From Taxillus chinensis (lineage: Eukaryota > Streptophyta > Magnoliopsida > Santalales > Loranthaceae): a stretch of DNA of 64,000 nt. How positions within the stretch are numbered: the first letter of the stretch is position 1; the number at the start of each line of letters is the position of its first letter. This document shows, piece after piece, positions 22,641 to 34,132 of the stretch. Made by a program: the position numbers and the translations under genes. Location of the stretch: contig CM042088.1 of NCBI GenBank assembly GCA_023512835.1, positions 12,082,078 through 12,146,077 of the forward strand, read 5' to 3'. The notes under the pieces are model-generated. The model made no database searches. It was not told the origin of the DNA and saw nothing but the letters and a program-made list of their open reading frames with translations.

Positions 22641-23592
22641 TCAACTCCTCTCTCTCTGTGTATGCTAAACGAACTACTCTGCGTCTCTCTTGTATCGCTT
22701 CAGATACGTTTCTTGTATTCTGCAATATTCTAATGCATTTTTGAAGTAAGGCATACTCCTTGCTTTTATAGGCTAGCCGCAGTAGGAAACCCTTCTACTA
22801 GGGTTAAGCATGTTTCACCTTTTGATCTTTACCGTTGAAACATGTTCCGCTAGTCTCGGATGACATCCACATGTTTTCCAATACTCAGGAGTGTCGATCG
22901 AGTGATGACTTACTTAAACGCGGCCTTCAGTGCATTTTGCTCCAACTAGCCACAGCCTCGTAGATGTATGTGCTTCGTAGCTTTGCTCCGAGTCTTTACC
23001 TACGAATCTTCGAGTCTAAGTCTTCGAACCTTGAGAATTGATCTTCCAATTCTTCTACTCTCTCGCTTCGAAGCTAGGTTAGAACTAGTGCTCAACTGAT
23101 GTCTCACTCTACTAGCCTTTGAATTCTATGAGTCCCAGTTTCACGTCAGTTACAGCCTTATTCTTCTTTGGCTAATCTTTGACCCTTCGAACTTCGACTC
23201 TACAACACTGCTACTCGATACCCAACGGGTCTTCGTGCCTACAAGTCTTTGAGTCTCTGAGATGCTGCTCTACACCTGCAGTCTTCGAATCTTCAACCCT
23301 ATGGATCTACGAGTCTACGACCTTGCGTACCTTCCATGGTGCTTCGAGCCAGCTGGCTTGATGATCTTCGACTCAACACCTACGAGTCATCTGATCTTTG
23401 ACCCAGTAATCTACAAGTCTTCGACCCAGATCTTCGACATTGATAAGTACAAGTTTAAACTCCCTCTACGAGCTCACTCTAAGAGATCACTCTACGAAGT
23501 TATCCAACCCAGTACAGATCTTCGACCCAGCGTCTACCCGCTTCTGCATAATATTGACAACAATGACAACAAATAAGATCATGGGAACAACA
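22641..23592 (-). repeat. Second copia LTR-like block, minus strand
   Basis: Shares with the LTR at 19192-20973 the CGAACTACTCTGCGTC segment after a CT run (22641-22685 versus 19690-19735), a TCG-rich stretch (22970-23560) and a right end GGGAACAACA resembling the LTR start. It is shorter and diverged, so it is probably a truncated 5' LTR of the same unit or a sister copy. Boundaries approximate. Confidence 0.4.
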
Positions 23593-23839
23593 ACTTTATT
23601 GTAAAAAAAAACATATTTATTTATTTTATTCAAAAATGCTCTAGGAGCAAATATATACAATATATATATATATATTAAAATTCTCAGCATGACGAATAGA
23701 ATGAGAATATGAGGTTCGTGACTTGATCCGGAGTTTCGTTTGAAAGGACAATTATCGTTTGACCGTCATTAGCGGTTCGAACGCTGTTTTAACCATAACT
23801 TCCTCGTTTAACCTCAAAATTGAGTGTGGTCGAAAGCTA
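23593..23839. other. AT-rich unassigned stretch
   Basis: Poly-A run at 23603-23611, a (TA)n run at 23660-23676, then a segment near 23770-23830 whose complement (AACGAGGAAGTTATGGTT) resembles part of the Tat/Ogre-like LTR at about 9155. No ORF or element end recognised. Confidence 0.3.
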
Positions 23840-24297
23840 TCACGCCCCCAAATTCCAGGGAACCCAGAACCAGGAACATGACTTCCCCTTGCCCACACCT
23901 GAAAGGTCAAGGGGTTGGTGACTAGCACCAATAGAGACTACACCGCGTGTGCTATCTCAATCATGCAACCCTGTACAGTCATACATCAAGGGTAATCCTG
24001 TATTTTCCCATATATCATCATGCATACAATAAGTCAAATAGTTATACAGACATCACATCACAAACAGTATGCAAATATAACTGTCCATGGACCCATGTCC
24101 GGGATATCACACAAAAAAATATAGAATATAATACTATATCATACATCAGAGTAGTGGGCACGTCCTCCTAGAATAAAGTCCTCTACTAGTCTCGGGTCAC
24201 ACCTAGAAAAGGTAAACAACAAGTAGGGGTGAGCGACAAGCTCAGTAGGTGACCCCAATACTCCACATCATGCAAACATACAAGTCTATACTACATG
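23840..24297 (-). repeat. Chromovirus LTR fragment, minus strand
   Basis: Reverse-complement match to the 3' 450 bp of the LTR at 59201-61434 and to 13910-14360. It contains the complement of the conserved CACCAACCCCTTGACC segment. The outer end reads TATCACGCCCCC. It stops at 24297 where another chromovirus LTR starts in the plus direction, so the rest was displaced or deleted. Confidence 0.8.
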
Positions 24298-24642
24298 TGT
24301 AATGACCCGTGTTTGGGGTTCTGGTAGTTAACCATGTGATGGAGTGCACATCAAGGGATGTAAATATCAGTACGACAACATATGCGTCAAATAGAGCATT
24401 TTGACTGTGAGTGGGCCCGATTCAGAGTCGGAGCCCCAAAAGGTTAATTTTGGGATTTTTGTGGTGTGGTCGGGTGACTTTGTATTCAAGGCTTTATTTG
24501 GAAAAACAAACCTCAGTACAGTGATGTACTTATCAAACAGAGCGTTTTGACAGTAATTTGGCTTGATTTAGAGTCTGGACCCTGTGAGGGTAATTTAGAT
24601 ATTTTAAAAAAATAAATGTGAGAAAGTATAAATAGGGCAGTG
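24298..24642 (+). repeat. Host chromovirus LTR, part 1 of 4
   Basis: Starts TGTAATGACCCGTG and continues with GCGTTTTGACAGTAAT-type text and TATAAATA at 24627-24634, collinear with 59201-59545. It is interrupted at 24643, eight bases after the TATA box, by the complete Athila-like element. Parts 2-4 (35651-35669, 37604-38305, 52164-54172) continue the same LTR after each nested insertion. Confidence 0.85.
24627..24634 (+). promoter_or_regulatory. TATA box of interrupted chromovirus LTR
   Basis: TATAAATA within GTATAAATAGGG; the equivalent in the sister LTR is at 59529-59536. The Athila-like insertion eight bases downstream would separate this promoter from its own transcription unit. Confidence 0.7.
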
Positions 24643-26151
24643 TGATAACGTGCATTTTATGCCGTTATTCTAGTGTTTATTTAGGATGTTTAAGAGCATG
24701 ATTAGAGCCTTATTGCTTCATATATCATATATATTTGCTCTAACCCCTAGGAAGATGCTAGTTGCAAATACATGCGTTTTTAAGCTGTTTTGGCAGGTTT
24801 TGGACCTCACTTTTGACATAGTAGATGGCCTCAAACAATTTGCGTGCAAGAACAAAAGTTTCTTAGAATGATGTCCTCTACCTACCACAGAAATTTCAGA
24901 GCATTTGGAGCTGAACGTGAATTCACCCATTTTACGTGCAAGCCTATTTTTGCCTCTCAGGCCTCTACAGGATGCAAGGAAGCTTGGGGAGAAGTTTGAG
25001 CTGATTTGGAGGTGCACGTGAATTCACCATATCACGTGCAAATTGGCGTGCAGAGATATTTTTGGACCGATCCAATCGTTTTTCCATGCTGATCATTTGT
25101 TCCTGAAGGCCCAAGTCCAAATTGTGGATGGAAGATAGAGATTTTAAAGTTTCGAGTGTTACTTATCAAAACTACGCCGTTTTGATAAGTGGGCTAGGTT
25201 ACACACCTCAAAGCCCATCCAAACTCTATAAATACAAGCCTCCATGCCTCTGCTATCCAGGCCTAACCCCCCTACACGTTTTAGAGAGAGAGAGAGAGGC
25301 TCCACGACTTGGAGGTGCTCCTTGACCTAGGAGAGCAGCCGTCGCAGCCGTCGCAGCAGCCGTCGCGGATTTTGGAGCCTGGATTTGAAGCTTTGCTGTG
25401 CGCGTGATCAAGAAGAAGATGTTTAGCTTTTCTGCTATGGTTTTGCTTGTAATCATGCGTGAGTAGTCTTTTAATCTAGGGGAGCAATGTAGCCCCCTTG
25501 TTGCTTTCTTTGTGTTTATGAATATTGGGTTTTGGATGATTGAGTTTTGCATGTTTTATGAATCTGTTCTTAATTCTATCTTTGGATGTACACCTTGGTA
25601 TTCTTAGCCCTAGTCTGGGGTGGATTGAGATTCATAACTTATTTGTAATTGGTGTGATCATTATCCTTTTGCAAGTATGATTTATTGGCTTTGCATGTTT
25701 GTGTGTTTAGATGACCATTCTGGCATACAACTCTTAAAAGGACCTCAATGACCATTTGTTGTCCTTGGCTTGTGTTTAGCATGTTTTCAATCAGACAACC
25801 CTAATACCATGAACCAGTAGAGATAACATAGGGAGGTGAAATTGTGACCCTAGATGCTTTTAATCCTTGAATCTCAATCCTAAAATCAGTTTACTTTCTT
25901 TGTTTGTTCGGAAAACCAAATAAAAATTAGATCTTTAGTTTAAAAAAGAAAACTTTTTGCCAAGACATTTTATAGAACAAGAGTAATTGGGTGATTTGAT
26001 TTGAGAACTAGAGAACTAGGTTAATCCCTGTGGGTTCGACCCCTTTCTTGTCGCTATTCTTTTAGTGCAAACTTAGGGAATTTATTATTTTGAAGAGAGA
26101 TTTAACGACGTTAGCTAGCTCTTTTAGAGAGGCTAAAAATCTTGTCTATCA
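24643..26151 (+). repeat. 5' LTR of complete Athila-like element
   Basis: 1509 bp. The first 620 bases are practically identical to the 3' LTR. Differences are a GA-run length near 25270-25290, a GC-rich CCGTCGC repeat near 25335-25365, and single-base runs later. Contains CACGTG-rich U3 units, the ACGT-core near-palindrome at 25165-25186 and a TATA box at 25227-25234. Confidence 0.95.
25227..25234 (+). promoter_or_regulatory. TATA box of 5' LTR
   Basis: TATAAATA in ACTCTATAAATACAAGCC, 41 bp after the near-palindrome. The same box is at 34717-34724 in the 3' LTR. It would drive the genomic RNA of the element. Confidence 0.75.
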
Positions 26152-26154
26152 AAT

Positions 26155-26173
26155 TGGCGCCGTTGCCTGGGGA
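26155..26173 (+). promoter_or_regulatory. Primer-binding site, Athila type
   Basis: TGGCGCCGTTGCCTGGGGA begins three bases after the LTR end. The form TGGCGCCGTTGCCGGGGA is characteristic of Athila elements (reported as tRNA-Asp type); here one base differs (T for G). It would anneal the tRNA that starts minus-strand synthesis. Confidence 0.85.
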
Positions 26174-26355
26174 TTCAACGGTTAACTAGTTTTTAAAATC
26201 AACATTGAGTGAAATTGTTTGAATTCCGATCTTGGTGTTTTATTTTGTCTTTTATTTTCTGTTATTTTGTGTTCTTTATTTGTTTATTTTGCATTGTTCG
26301 GAGCTGCTGGGTGTGTTCTTGTTATTTTACAGGAACATACATCAAGGATTCCTAG

Positions 26356-27742
26356 TTGTGCATGCAAAGAGAGGAGGATATACAATTTACGCGGGAACCT
26401 GAAAGGTTGTTCGGAGCTCGGCGTAGAGCGGCTAGGGAAGCAAGACGTGAGGCTGAAGAAGCATTGCAAGGCTTGGAGCAATCCGTAGGCGATCCGATGG
26501 CAGATCTCGGACCTGATGGTGGTGCACCGCAAGGAGGGGCCAATTACAATGGCCAATATCCAGAAGAAGAGGGTAATAGGTTTATGCCAGAACCTTCTTA
26601 GATTATGCGAGGCCGATGATGTCGGACCATTATTCTGGGGATTCGGCAGACAAGAGTCCAAGCAAATAGCTTTGAGTGAAGCCGGCGTTGATCAACATGG
26701 TGAGCAACAACGCGTTTGGAGGAACAGCCGTGGATGATCCACACCGGATATGATGAGGTTCTACCAGGTGTGTGACACCATCAAGATCAACAATGTGTCG
26801 GAGGAGGCCATAAAGCTAAGGCTTTTTCCTTTCTCTTTAAAGGATAGAGCTCTTGGCTGGTTCAACAGTTTGCCAGCAGGTTCAATCATCACTTGGGAGG
26901 AGATGCAGTCCAAGTTCATGTCAAAGTACTTCCCTCCTTCCAAGGTGATCCAGCTAAGAGGAGAGATTAGCAAGGTTCAGGCAAGATGAGATGGAGACTC
27001 TTCATGAAGCTTGGGAGCGTTTCAAAGACTTAGTGAGAAGATGCCCTGATCATGGAAGGCCCCAGGTGGATTCAAATTGAATCTTTCTACACAGGTCTTC
27101 AGTCCCATTCACAAGACAAGGTGAATGCAACTGCTGGAGGATGCTTGATGAATCTAGAGCCTGACGCAGCAGCAGAGCTCTTGGAGAGGTTGTCATTAGC
27201 TGATTGGCAGTGGTCTAATGTGCGTACTTCAAAGCCAAGGGAGAAGATTGCTTCAGTTGAAAATTCTTCCAATGATGTGCAAGCACAGATTCAAGCTTTA
27301 GTGAAAGGCATGGAAGTATTGGCTCTTAAAGTTGAAGGATCACAAGCTTTACCAGGTAGTTGAGCAGGGGCTGGAGTGGAGCTGAAGAAGCAAATTATGT
27401 TGGAGGAAAGGGCTTGTACCAGAAACAGCAATTTTATCCTCAACAACAACACTAGGGTACAACCAGAATCAGCGGCAATCTCAACCATTTCGGAGAACTC
27501 GGAACCGAGGGGGAGATACCTCATTTCAGTACAAATATGTGCCCCCAGGGATGAAGCAGAATCCGTATGCTACGGATAATTATTTACACCCACCTCCAGG
27601 ATTCGAGCGAAACAGCCGCAGCCGCAACAAAGAAAGAGGAAGGGTATATCGGAATGTGGATGAGCCAACCAAAACAGAGGATAGTTTGGAGGAAAGAATG
27701 AAGAATATAGAAAAGTCGCTTGTGAGTTTGGCTCGAATGTAA
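26356..27742 (+). pseudogene. gag: Gag of Athila-like element, fragmented
   Basis: First frame 26356-26601 encodes QREEDIQFTREPERLFGARR and a basic helix. The capsid core follows at 26750-26989 (KLRLFPFSLKDRALGWFNSL, then ITWEEMQSKFMSKYFPP), which is the Retrotrans_gag signature, and continues in another frame at 27052-27363 (ESFYTGLQ, AAAELLERLS). The C-terminal piece 27539-27742 ends with EERMKNIEKSLVSLARM. At least four frame breaks. No CCHC zinc knuckle seen, as is common in Athila. It would form the virus-like particle. Confidence 0.85.
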
Positions 27743-28574
27743 ATCAAGGGGTGTCATCCAATACTTTTCCAAGTGACACCGAGGTGAACCCCAAGGAGAG
27801 TTGCAAGGCTATAACTCTAAGGAGCGGGAAGACACCGAATGAAGCTGAAGAGCCTAAGAAGAAGGCAATTCCAGGAAGAACAAAGCAGACCCTTGGAAGC
27901 TGATGACCAAGGAAAATCAGATAAAGTCTGAAGAAAAAGTGCAAGAAAAGAAGGACAAGCAGTGAGTCAAGACAGAATAGCTGAAGAACAAAGGCAAGAG
28001 CTCAGGCCTACTATGCCATTTCCTCGGAGGCCGAGGAACCAGGAGGGTTGAAGAAGAGTATGAGCGCTTCCTGAGTTTGTTCAAGAAGCTTGAGATTAAC
28101 ATTCCATTTGTGGAAGTTTTGGAGCAGATGCCTAGGTACAGAAAATACATCAAAGATTTTGTGACAAAGAAGAGGAAATATGGGGATCATGAGACGGTGG
28201 CGATCCACTAACGAGGTGAGCAGTGTTGTTCAACGAGTTTGCCCATCAAGCATAAAGATCCGGGCAGCTTTAATCTCCCTTGTGTGATTGGCAATGCACC
28301 GCGAAGCGAGGCCCTATGTGATTTAGGGGCCAGCATCAATTTGATTTCCTTCGCTTTGTATAAGCGGCTTGGGCTTAAGGGCATGAAGCCCACTTCCATA
28401 TCATTGCGGTTCGCAGACCGGTCCACTGGAAGGCCTGAAGGAATTATTGAAGATGTGCTAGTCAAAGTGGGTTCCTTCATATTTCCAGCGGATTTTGTTG
28501 TTTTGGAGATGGAAGAAGATAGAGGAGTTCAGCTACTCCTTGGAAGACCGTTTCTCGAACGGGTTGTGCATTGA
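27743..28574 (+). pseudogene. pol: Gag-pol spacer and aspartic protease, Athila type
   Basis: The spacer to about 28130 is lysine/glutamate-rich with several breaks. The protease is open at 28239-28574: FNLPCVIGNAPRSEALCDL with catalytic motif DLGASINLI, then ADFVVLEMEE and LLLGRPFLE. DLGAS in place of DTGAS is typical for the Athila lineage. The frame is lost just after LERVVH. It would mature the polyprotein. Confidence 0.87.
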
Positions 28575-30009
28575 TTGATGTTGCTCAAGGGCAGCTAACT
28601 CGAGAATTAATGAGGAGACCTTAGTCTTCCACATGGGGAAGGCTTTGCAAGGTCAAGAGGAGGAGGACTGCCTTTGGGTTGAAGACCTTGAGGAATTGGT
28701 GGAAGATTACTTGGCAGAAGAAATTACCACCACCAATGATGGAGCCCTTCACTTATAGAAGCTCAACAAGATGAAGAGATGTACTTGACAATTGAGGAAG
28801 ATGAGGAAACTACAAACTCTTTGGAGCAAGCTGAGGAGGAAAAAGAAGATGACATGCCTCCAGCTCCAGGAATTGAAGGAGCTGCCTGGACACCTAAGGT
28901 ATGAATTTTTAGACTCTACAAATCAATTCCCTGTTATTGTTGCTTCTAATTTGAATGATGTGGAGTGTACTCAATTGTTAGAAGTCCTTAGGAAACACAA
29001 AAAGGCCCTAGGATGGAACATTGAAGACATTAGGGGTATTAGTCCAGGGATTTGCATGCATAAGATTTTAATGAATGATGACTTTAAACCCACTCTTGAA
29101 AGACAAAGAAGATTAAACCCTGCTATGAAAGAAGTTGTTAGAAAAGAAATTTTAAAATGGAAAAATGCGGGTATAATTTATGCTATTTCAGATAGTGAGT
29201 GGGTGAGTCCATTGCATGTTGTGCCCAAGAAAGGGGGCATACCTGTGATTAAGAATGAGAAAAATGAATTGATCCCATCTCGCACCGTGACGGGGTGGAG
29301 AGTGTGTGTTGACTATAGAAAGCTGAACAAGGCCACTAGGAAGGATCATTTTCCTCTTCCTTTCATTGACCAAATGTTGGATAGGTTAGCTGGCTATAGT
29401 CACTCTCGCTTTTTAGATGGCTATTCCGGGTATAATCAGATCATGGTTAAGCCCGAGGATCAAGAGAAGACCACCTTCACGTGCCCTTTTGGCACATTTG
29501 CATTTAGGAGAATGCCATTTGGGCTTTGTAATGCCCCTGCCACCTTTCAAAGGTGTATGATGGCTATTTTTCAGGGTTTGGTTGAGGAGATCATGGAGGT
29601 CTTCATGGATGACTTCTCGGTGTTTGGTTCCTCTTACCAACAGTGCTTGAAAAATCTAGATGTGGTCTTACGAGAGATGTGAGGAGAAGGAACTAGTCCT
29701 AAATTGGGAGAAATGCCATTTCATGGTAACAGAGGGGATAGTTCTAGGGCACAAGGTGTCTGCACATGGTTTGGAGGTAGACAAGGCAAAAATCTCCACT
29801 ATTGAGACTCTGCCACCTCCAACTAATGAAAAAGGAGTGAGAAGTTTCCTTGGCCATGCTGGCTTTTATAGGAGATTCATTAAGGACTTCTCAAAAATTG
29901 CAAAACCCATGAGTAGGTTGTTAGAAAAAGACACTAGCTTTGAGTTTAATACAGATTGCTTAGAAGCTTTTAACATCCTCAAGGGTAAGTTAGTCACCGC
30001 CTCGTTATA
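28575..30009 (+). pseudogene. pol: Reverse transcriptase of Athila-like element
   Basis: The 296-codon frame from 28792 holds LKELPGHLRYEFL, RRLNPAMKEVVRKEILKW, VCVDYRKLNKAT (about residue 172), FLDGYSGYNQI (catalytic Asp199), MPFGLCNAPATFQ and FMDDFSVFG (Asp273-274). A frame break at about 29665 moves the thumb/connection into 29660-30010 (CHFMVTEGIVLGHKVS, RSFLGHAGFYRRFIKDFS). All RT catalytic acids are present. It copies genomic RNA into DNA. Confidence 0.92.
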
Positions 30010-30555
30010 GTTACACCTGGACTTGGGCTCAACCTTTTGAGCTAATGTGCGATGCGAGTGATTACTGTTGTGGGGGTAGTCTTAGGGCAAAGGCGAGAAA
30101 AGGTGTTTAGGGTCATTTACTATGCTAGTAAGACCTTAGATGATGCTCAACGTAACTATACCACCACCGAGAAAGAGTTGCTAGTTGTGGTTTATGGTCG
30201 CAACAAGTTTAGACCCTACCTTTTGGGGTCTAAAGTCATTGTTTATACCGATCATGCTGCGTTGAAATATTTGTTTGCTAAAAAAGAAGCTAAGCCACGC
30301 TTGATTAGATGGGTTCTCCTCTTACAGGAATTTGACCTTGAAATTAGAGACACAAAGGGAGCCCTAAATTCCGTGGCTGATCACCTCTCCCGTGTGGAGA
30401 ATGCACCTAAGTCTCTACCCATTGTAGATGACTTTCCTGATGAGAAGTTGTTTGAGGTGCATCATCTTCCTTGGTTTGTCGACATAGCAAATTATTTAGC
30501 CACCTGGGTTCATACCCAAACGGTTAGACTACCACCAGGAGAAAGAAATTGGTAG
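30010..30555 (+). pseudogene. pol: RNase H of Athila-like element
   Basis: [39 protein letters not shown] (catalytic Glu) and [13 protein letters not shown] (catalytic Asp) are in one frame from 30052; the first Asp (CDASD) lies just before a single-base break at about 30055. Another break near 30005-30035. The tether [17 protein letters not shown] leads towards integrase. Confidence 0.88.
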
Positions 30556-31753
30556 TGGATGCTAGGAAATACATTTGGGAAGACCCAATTCTTTATAGGA
30601 GGTGTCCAGGACCAAATCATAAGAAAGTGTGTCCTTGAGGAGGAGGTAGATGACATAATACATCATTGTCATGCATCACATTATGGGGGCCACTTTGGGG
30701 TGCAAAGAATGTGGCTAAGATCATGCGGTGTGGCTTTTATTGGCCTCACATGATGAAAGACACCTATGTCTACATCAAAAAGTGTGATAGATGTCAAAGG
30801 GTAGGTGGTCTATCTAGGAAAAATGAGATGCCATTAACTGGAATCCTTCCAGTTGAAATTTTTGACATTTGGGGCATTGACTTCATGGGGCCATTCCCCA
30901 ATTTCGATGGGTATTCATACATTTTGCTTGCTGTGGATTATGTGTCTAAGTGGGTAGAAGCTATTCCTACTAGAGTGAATGATGCTAGGGTTGTGACTCA
31001 CTTCCTTACTAGGAACATCTTTAGCCGTTTTGGGACACCAAGGGCTATAATCGAGTGATGAGGGTAGTCATTTCGCAATAAATTGTTTGATAAATTATTG
31101 AACAAGTATGGTGTCACTCATAGGAAGTCTTTAGCTTACCACCCACAAGCTAATGGACAAGCGAAGTGTCTAACAGGGAGATTAAGGCCATTTTAGAGAA
31201 AACTGTTGGAGCCAATAGGAAAGATTGGTCTCAAAGGCTTGATGAAGCCTTATGGGCATATAGGACAGCTTACAAAACTCCCATTGGGATGTCACCTTAC
31301 CGTATTCTATATGGTAAGGCATGTCACTTGCCTGTGGAACTTGAACACAAGGCTCATTGGGCCTTGAAGAAGTTAAATTTTAACCCACAAGAGATCAAGG
31401 AGCTTAGGATGACTCAATTAATTGAGTTAGATGAGCTTAGGTTGGATGCCTATGATAGTGCTAAATTTTACAAAGAAAGAACTAAGAAATGGCATGATAG
31501 GCAACTCAACAATGAACCTTTAACCTTAGGGCAGAAAGTTCTTCTATTTAACACAAGGTTGAGGTTATTTCCTGGCAAATTAAGGTCCAAGTGGATGGGA
31601 CCTTTTGTGATAGTTGACAAGAAGCCATATGGGAGCTTTGAGCTCCAAGCTGTAGATGGCAAGAAATTTTGGGTGAATGGCAATAGGCTGAAACCTTACT
31701 TTGATTCAACTCGGAGGGAGATAGTTGATTCCCTCTCTTTCACCATTGCATGA
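30556..31753 (+). pseudogene. pol: Integrase of Athila-like element
   Basis: Zinc region HHCHASHYGGHFGVQR to KKCDRCQRVG, then the core with IWGIDFMGPFPN, a break at 31056-31058 just before the second Asp (DEGSHF), another near 31163 in [14 protein letters not shown], and the open C-terminus 31166-31753 with [17 protein letters not shown] and [20 protein letters not shown] (GPY/F). Comparison with 56414-57228 shows the breaks to be single- or two-base indels. It would insert the cDNA. Confidence 0.9.
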
Positions 31754-32540
31754 TCATCACCGAAAGTCTAGCTACGGACTTTAAATAAAGCGCTGGTTGG
31801 GAGGCAACCCAATGTTTATTGCTATGTTTTATTTTATTTTATGTTATTTCTTTTATTTATTTTCTTCAATAAATTTGTTTGCAAGCTAACCATTGTGCAG
31901 GCGACTTTGTTCCTTTCTTAGCTAACCATGTGCAGGATGAGCAAATTATTGGGACCTGAACTTGTGGAATTATTTTTAAAGTCAAAGTCAAGGAGCAAGG
32001 AGCAAGTGAAGCCCAAAAAGTGCTTGAAGATGGGCTCAAACAATTCACGTGCAAGACTTAAAGATGGTCCATAATGCATAAGCAACTCAGTGGAAAAATT
32101 TGGGCCAGTTTGGGCCTGAACGTGAATTTGCACGTGAATTGCCCAATTCACGTGCACCTTGTTTTGAGCTGTAACTTTCTGGAATGGTAGATGAAGACCA
32201 TGTGAATCACGTTTACTCTTGCACGCGAATTGATAGTTGTCATATGGAGGCCCAAAAGTGCAACATACCGATTTTAGCCCTCCTAGAAGCTTCCTACAAT
32301 TCACGTGCAGAAGGAAGTATTGCTTGCCAGCTCGGTGGGGACCTACCACCAAAGTTTGGGACGATTCGACCTGCACGCCAATTCAGCCAATTCACGTGCA
32401 GAGGGTATTTTGGTCGAACACTCGAAAAGTTAGGGGCACGTGTATCACGCCAATTGGAGCCTCTTTCCTTTGCACGCTATATAAAGGGAGGCCATCTTCA
32501 AAGGCTTCCACACCAAAATCACTCCAGATCTGAGTATTAG
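31754..32540 (+). other. Post-pol region with U3-like, TATA-containing block
   Basis: Starts with the Athila-typical GGGAGGCAACCCA block at about 31799-31811. From about 31866 the text becomes rich in TTCACGTGCA and CACGTGAATT motifs as in the LTR U3, and ends with TATATAAA at 32478-32485 about 60 bp before the C48 remnant. It may be a piece of another Athila-like LTR or an internal promoter; the N-terminal and catalytic parts of the C48 ORF are absent at this place. Confidence 0.6.
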
Positions 32541-32631
32541 AGAAGCAGAGACGTCGTCTGACTTTGTGGCTCAGGTGCGACGAATGGTGGCCAATGTCAT
32601 CTACTATTACAGTTTGCCAAACCAGGGGTAA
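32541..32631 (+). pseudogene. C-terminal remnant of C48 protease ORF
   Basis: Reads EAETSSDFVAQVRRMVANVI then YYYSLPNQG and TAA at 32629-32631. It aligns with the last 28 codons of the ORF at 10560-10645 and of the minus copy near 3121-3205. The upstream protease domain was removed, apparently replaced by the U3-like block. A GTAAGT at 32628-32633 is conserved in all copies. Confidence 0.7.
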
Positions 32632-34132
32632 GTATTTTTCCTACTCCTTCTTTTATGCCATGCGGACATAGCATATTTTAAGTGTGGTGTATAGGGAGTT
32701 ACTTGAGCCACTTGCTTGTCTTTTATGTTGTGATTGCATGTTTTATTTAAAAAAAAAAAACTGTTTTTAGTTGCATGATTGTTTGAGTTGTTTGCTTGAA
32801 TGATTTGCTTGTGGAGACATGGATATTAAGTATGCAATTTTGGCTTAAAATTTATTTTTAAAATTTATTTTTTTTATGCCACATTAGTATCATGTTGTGA
32901 TAAGGGTGTTAAAGTAGTAAAATGTGCTCTGAATTGGTTTAATCATGTCTTTATCTTTTGAATGATATCACCATGTTTTTGGAGCTGAGTTTTGAATATT
33001 AGCTGAGCATGAAATGCTATGATAGACCTAAGTAACCCTTAAAGTTGAGTGAAAAAGAAATGAAAAATGAGAACAGCTTCTTTTTAGCCATTGAGTGACA
33101 TTTATGGTTTTTGGGTAATAGTTTGATTTGATACTCTTCTTGCATTCAACATTGGTTATTTAATGGTAGGAGTCAAGTAAGCATGTGATTACTTATTAGT
33201 GCTCAGTGTTTGGTGTGGAGTTAGGATGCAAGACCTCTGAGTCATTGTGACTGTCTTTGCATTCTTTTCTTTATTTTGTGATATTATTGGAAAAGGCTGT
33301 GATATAGAATGTGAAAAAGCCATCACTTAATTGAAAAATGGGATGTGAGACATCAATGAATTTCTGTCTCTCCTTATGTAGCAAAATGGCAAGGGGCATA
33401 CATCAGAAAAATCAGTCTTATTTGTTTGTTATGTGAGTAAAAAAAAAAAAGAGAAAAAAGAAGAGAAAGATTCAGAATAAAAGCCACATTGGCTTGATGT
33501 TTATGTGTGATTGTTTAAATTTGTAGCCACATTGGCCGAGTTTTTGTTTATTTGAGAATGTTGAGCTCAATTCTTTGGCTCATGGTCTTGTTTTATCAGT
33601 TAGTAGACTAGAGTGTGAGTTTATTGAGTTTAGACTAGAGTGTGAGTTCAAATAAAGTAGAATAGTGAGTGTGTTTTCTTTGATGAGCACAATAGGGAAC
33701 TCTCATGATTGCTTGGCAAGTACTTAATCAATAGCTGATGGCGAGTGTAGAGATAGAGTTTTTCCATCCATTGTTTATTGATAGGTATTGGGCTTGAGAA
33801 TTATTATATTTGAGTGAGGCTGCTTATCCTTGGTAAGAACTTAAAGGGAAACTAGGTGCTATTTTATCATGGATTGCTTGCTCATATCTGAAATTTAAGT
33901 GGTGATATTGCATGGTTGTTGGACTTAGGGATATGGACATGAATGAACTAAGCTATGACTCATTTTGATGCTTAAATTCCCATTTCATCATGATAGAGTT
34001 GCATGCTTAGGAAACCATGATTCTCCTTGATTGTTATTTTATTTTTCTTCCGTTTGACTGCGTGTTTATTTTATTTTTGCATGCTTGTATGTTTTTGCTT
34101 GAGGACAAGCAATGGTTCAAGTGTGGTGTATT
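32632..34132 (+). other. Non-coding 3' region of complete Athila-like element
   Basis: Landmarks GCGGACATAGCATA near 32662, two AAGCCACATTGGC-type segments near 33480-33540, a tandem duplication of TAGACTAGAGTGTGAGTT near 33604-33650, and GAGGACAAGCAATGG with AAGTGTGGTGTATT ending at 34132, next to the 3' LTR. No coding region seen. Confidence 0.8.

Noticed and set aside
26284..26661. Minus-strand ORF opposite Athila-like gag start
   Set aside because: Antisense shadow of the gag N-terminus; no motif.
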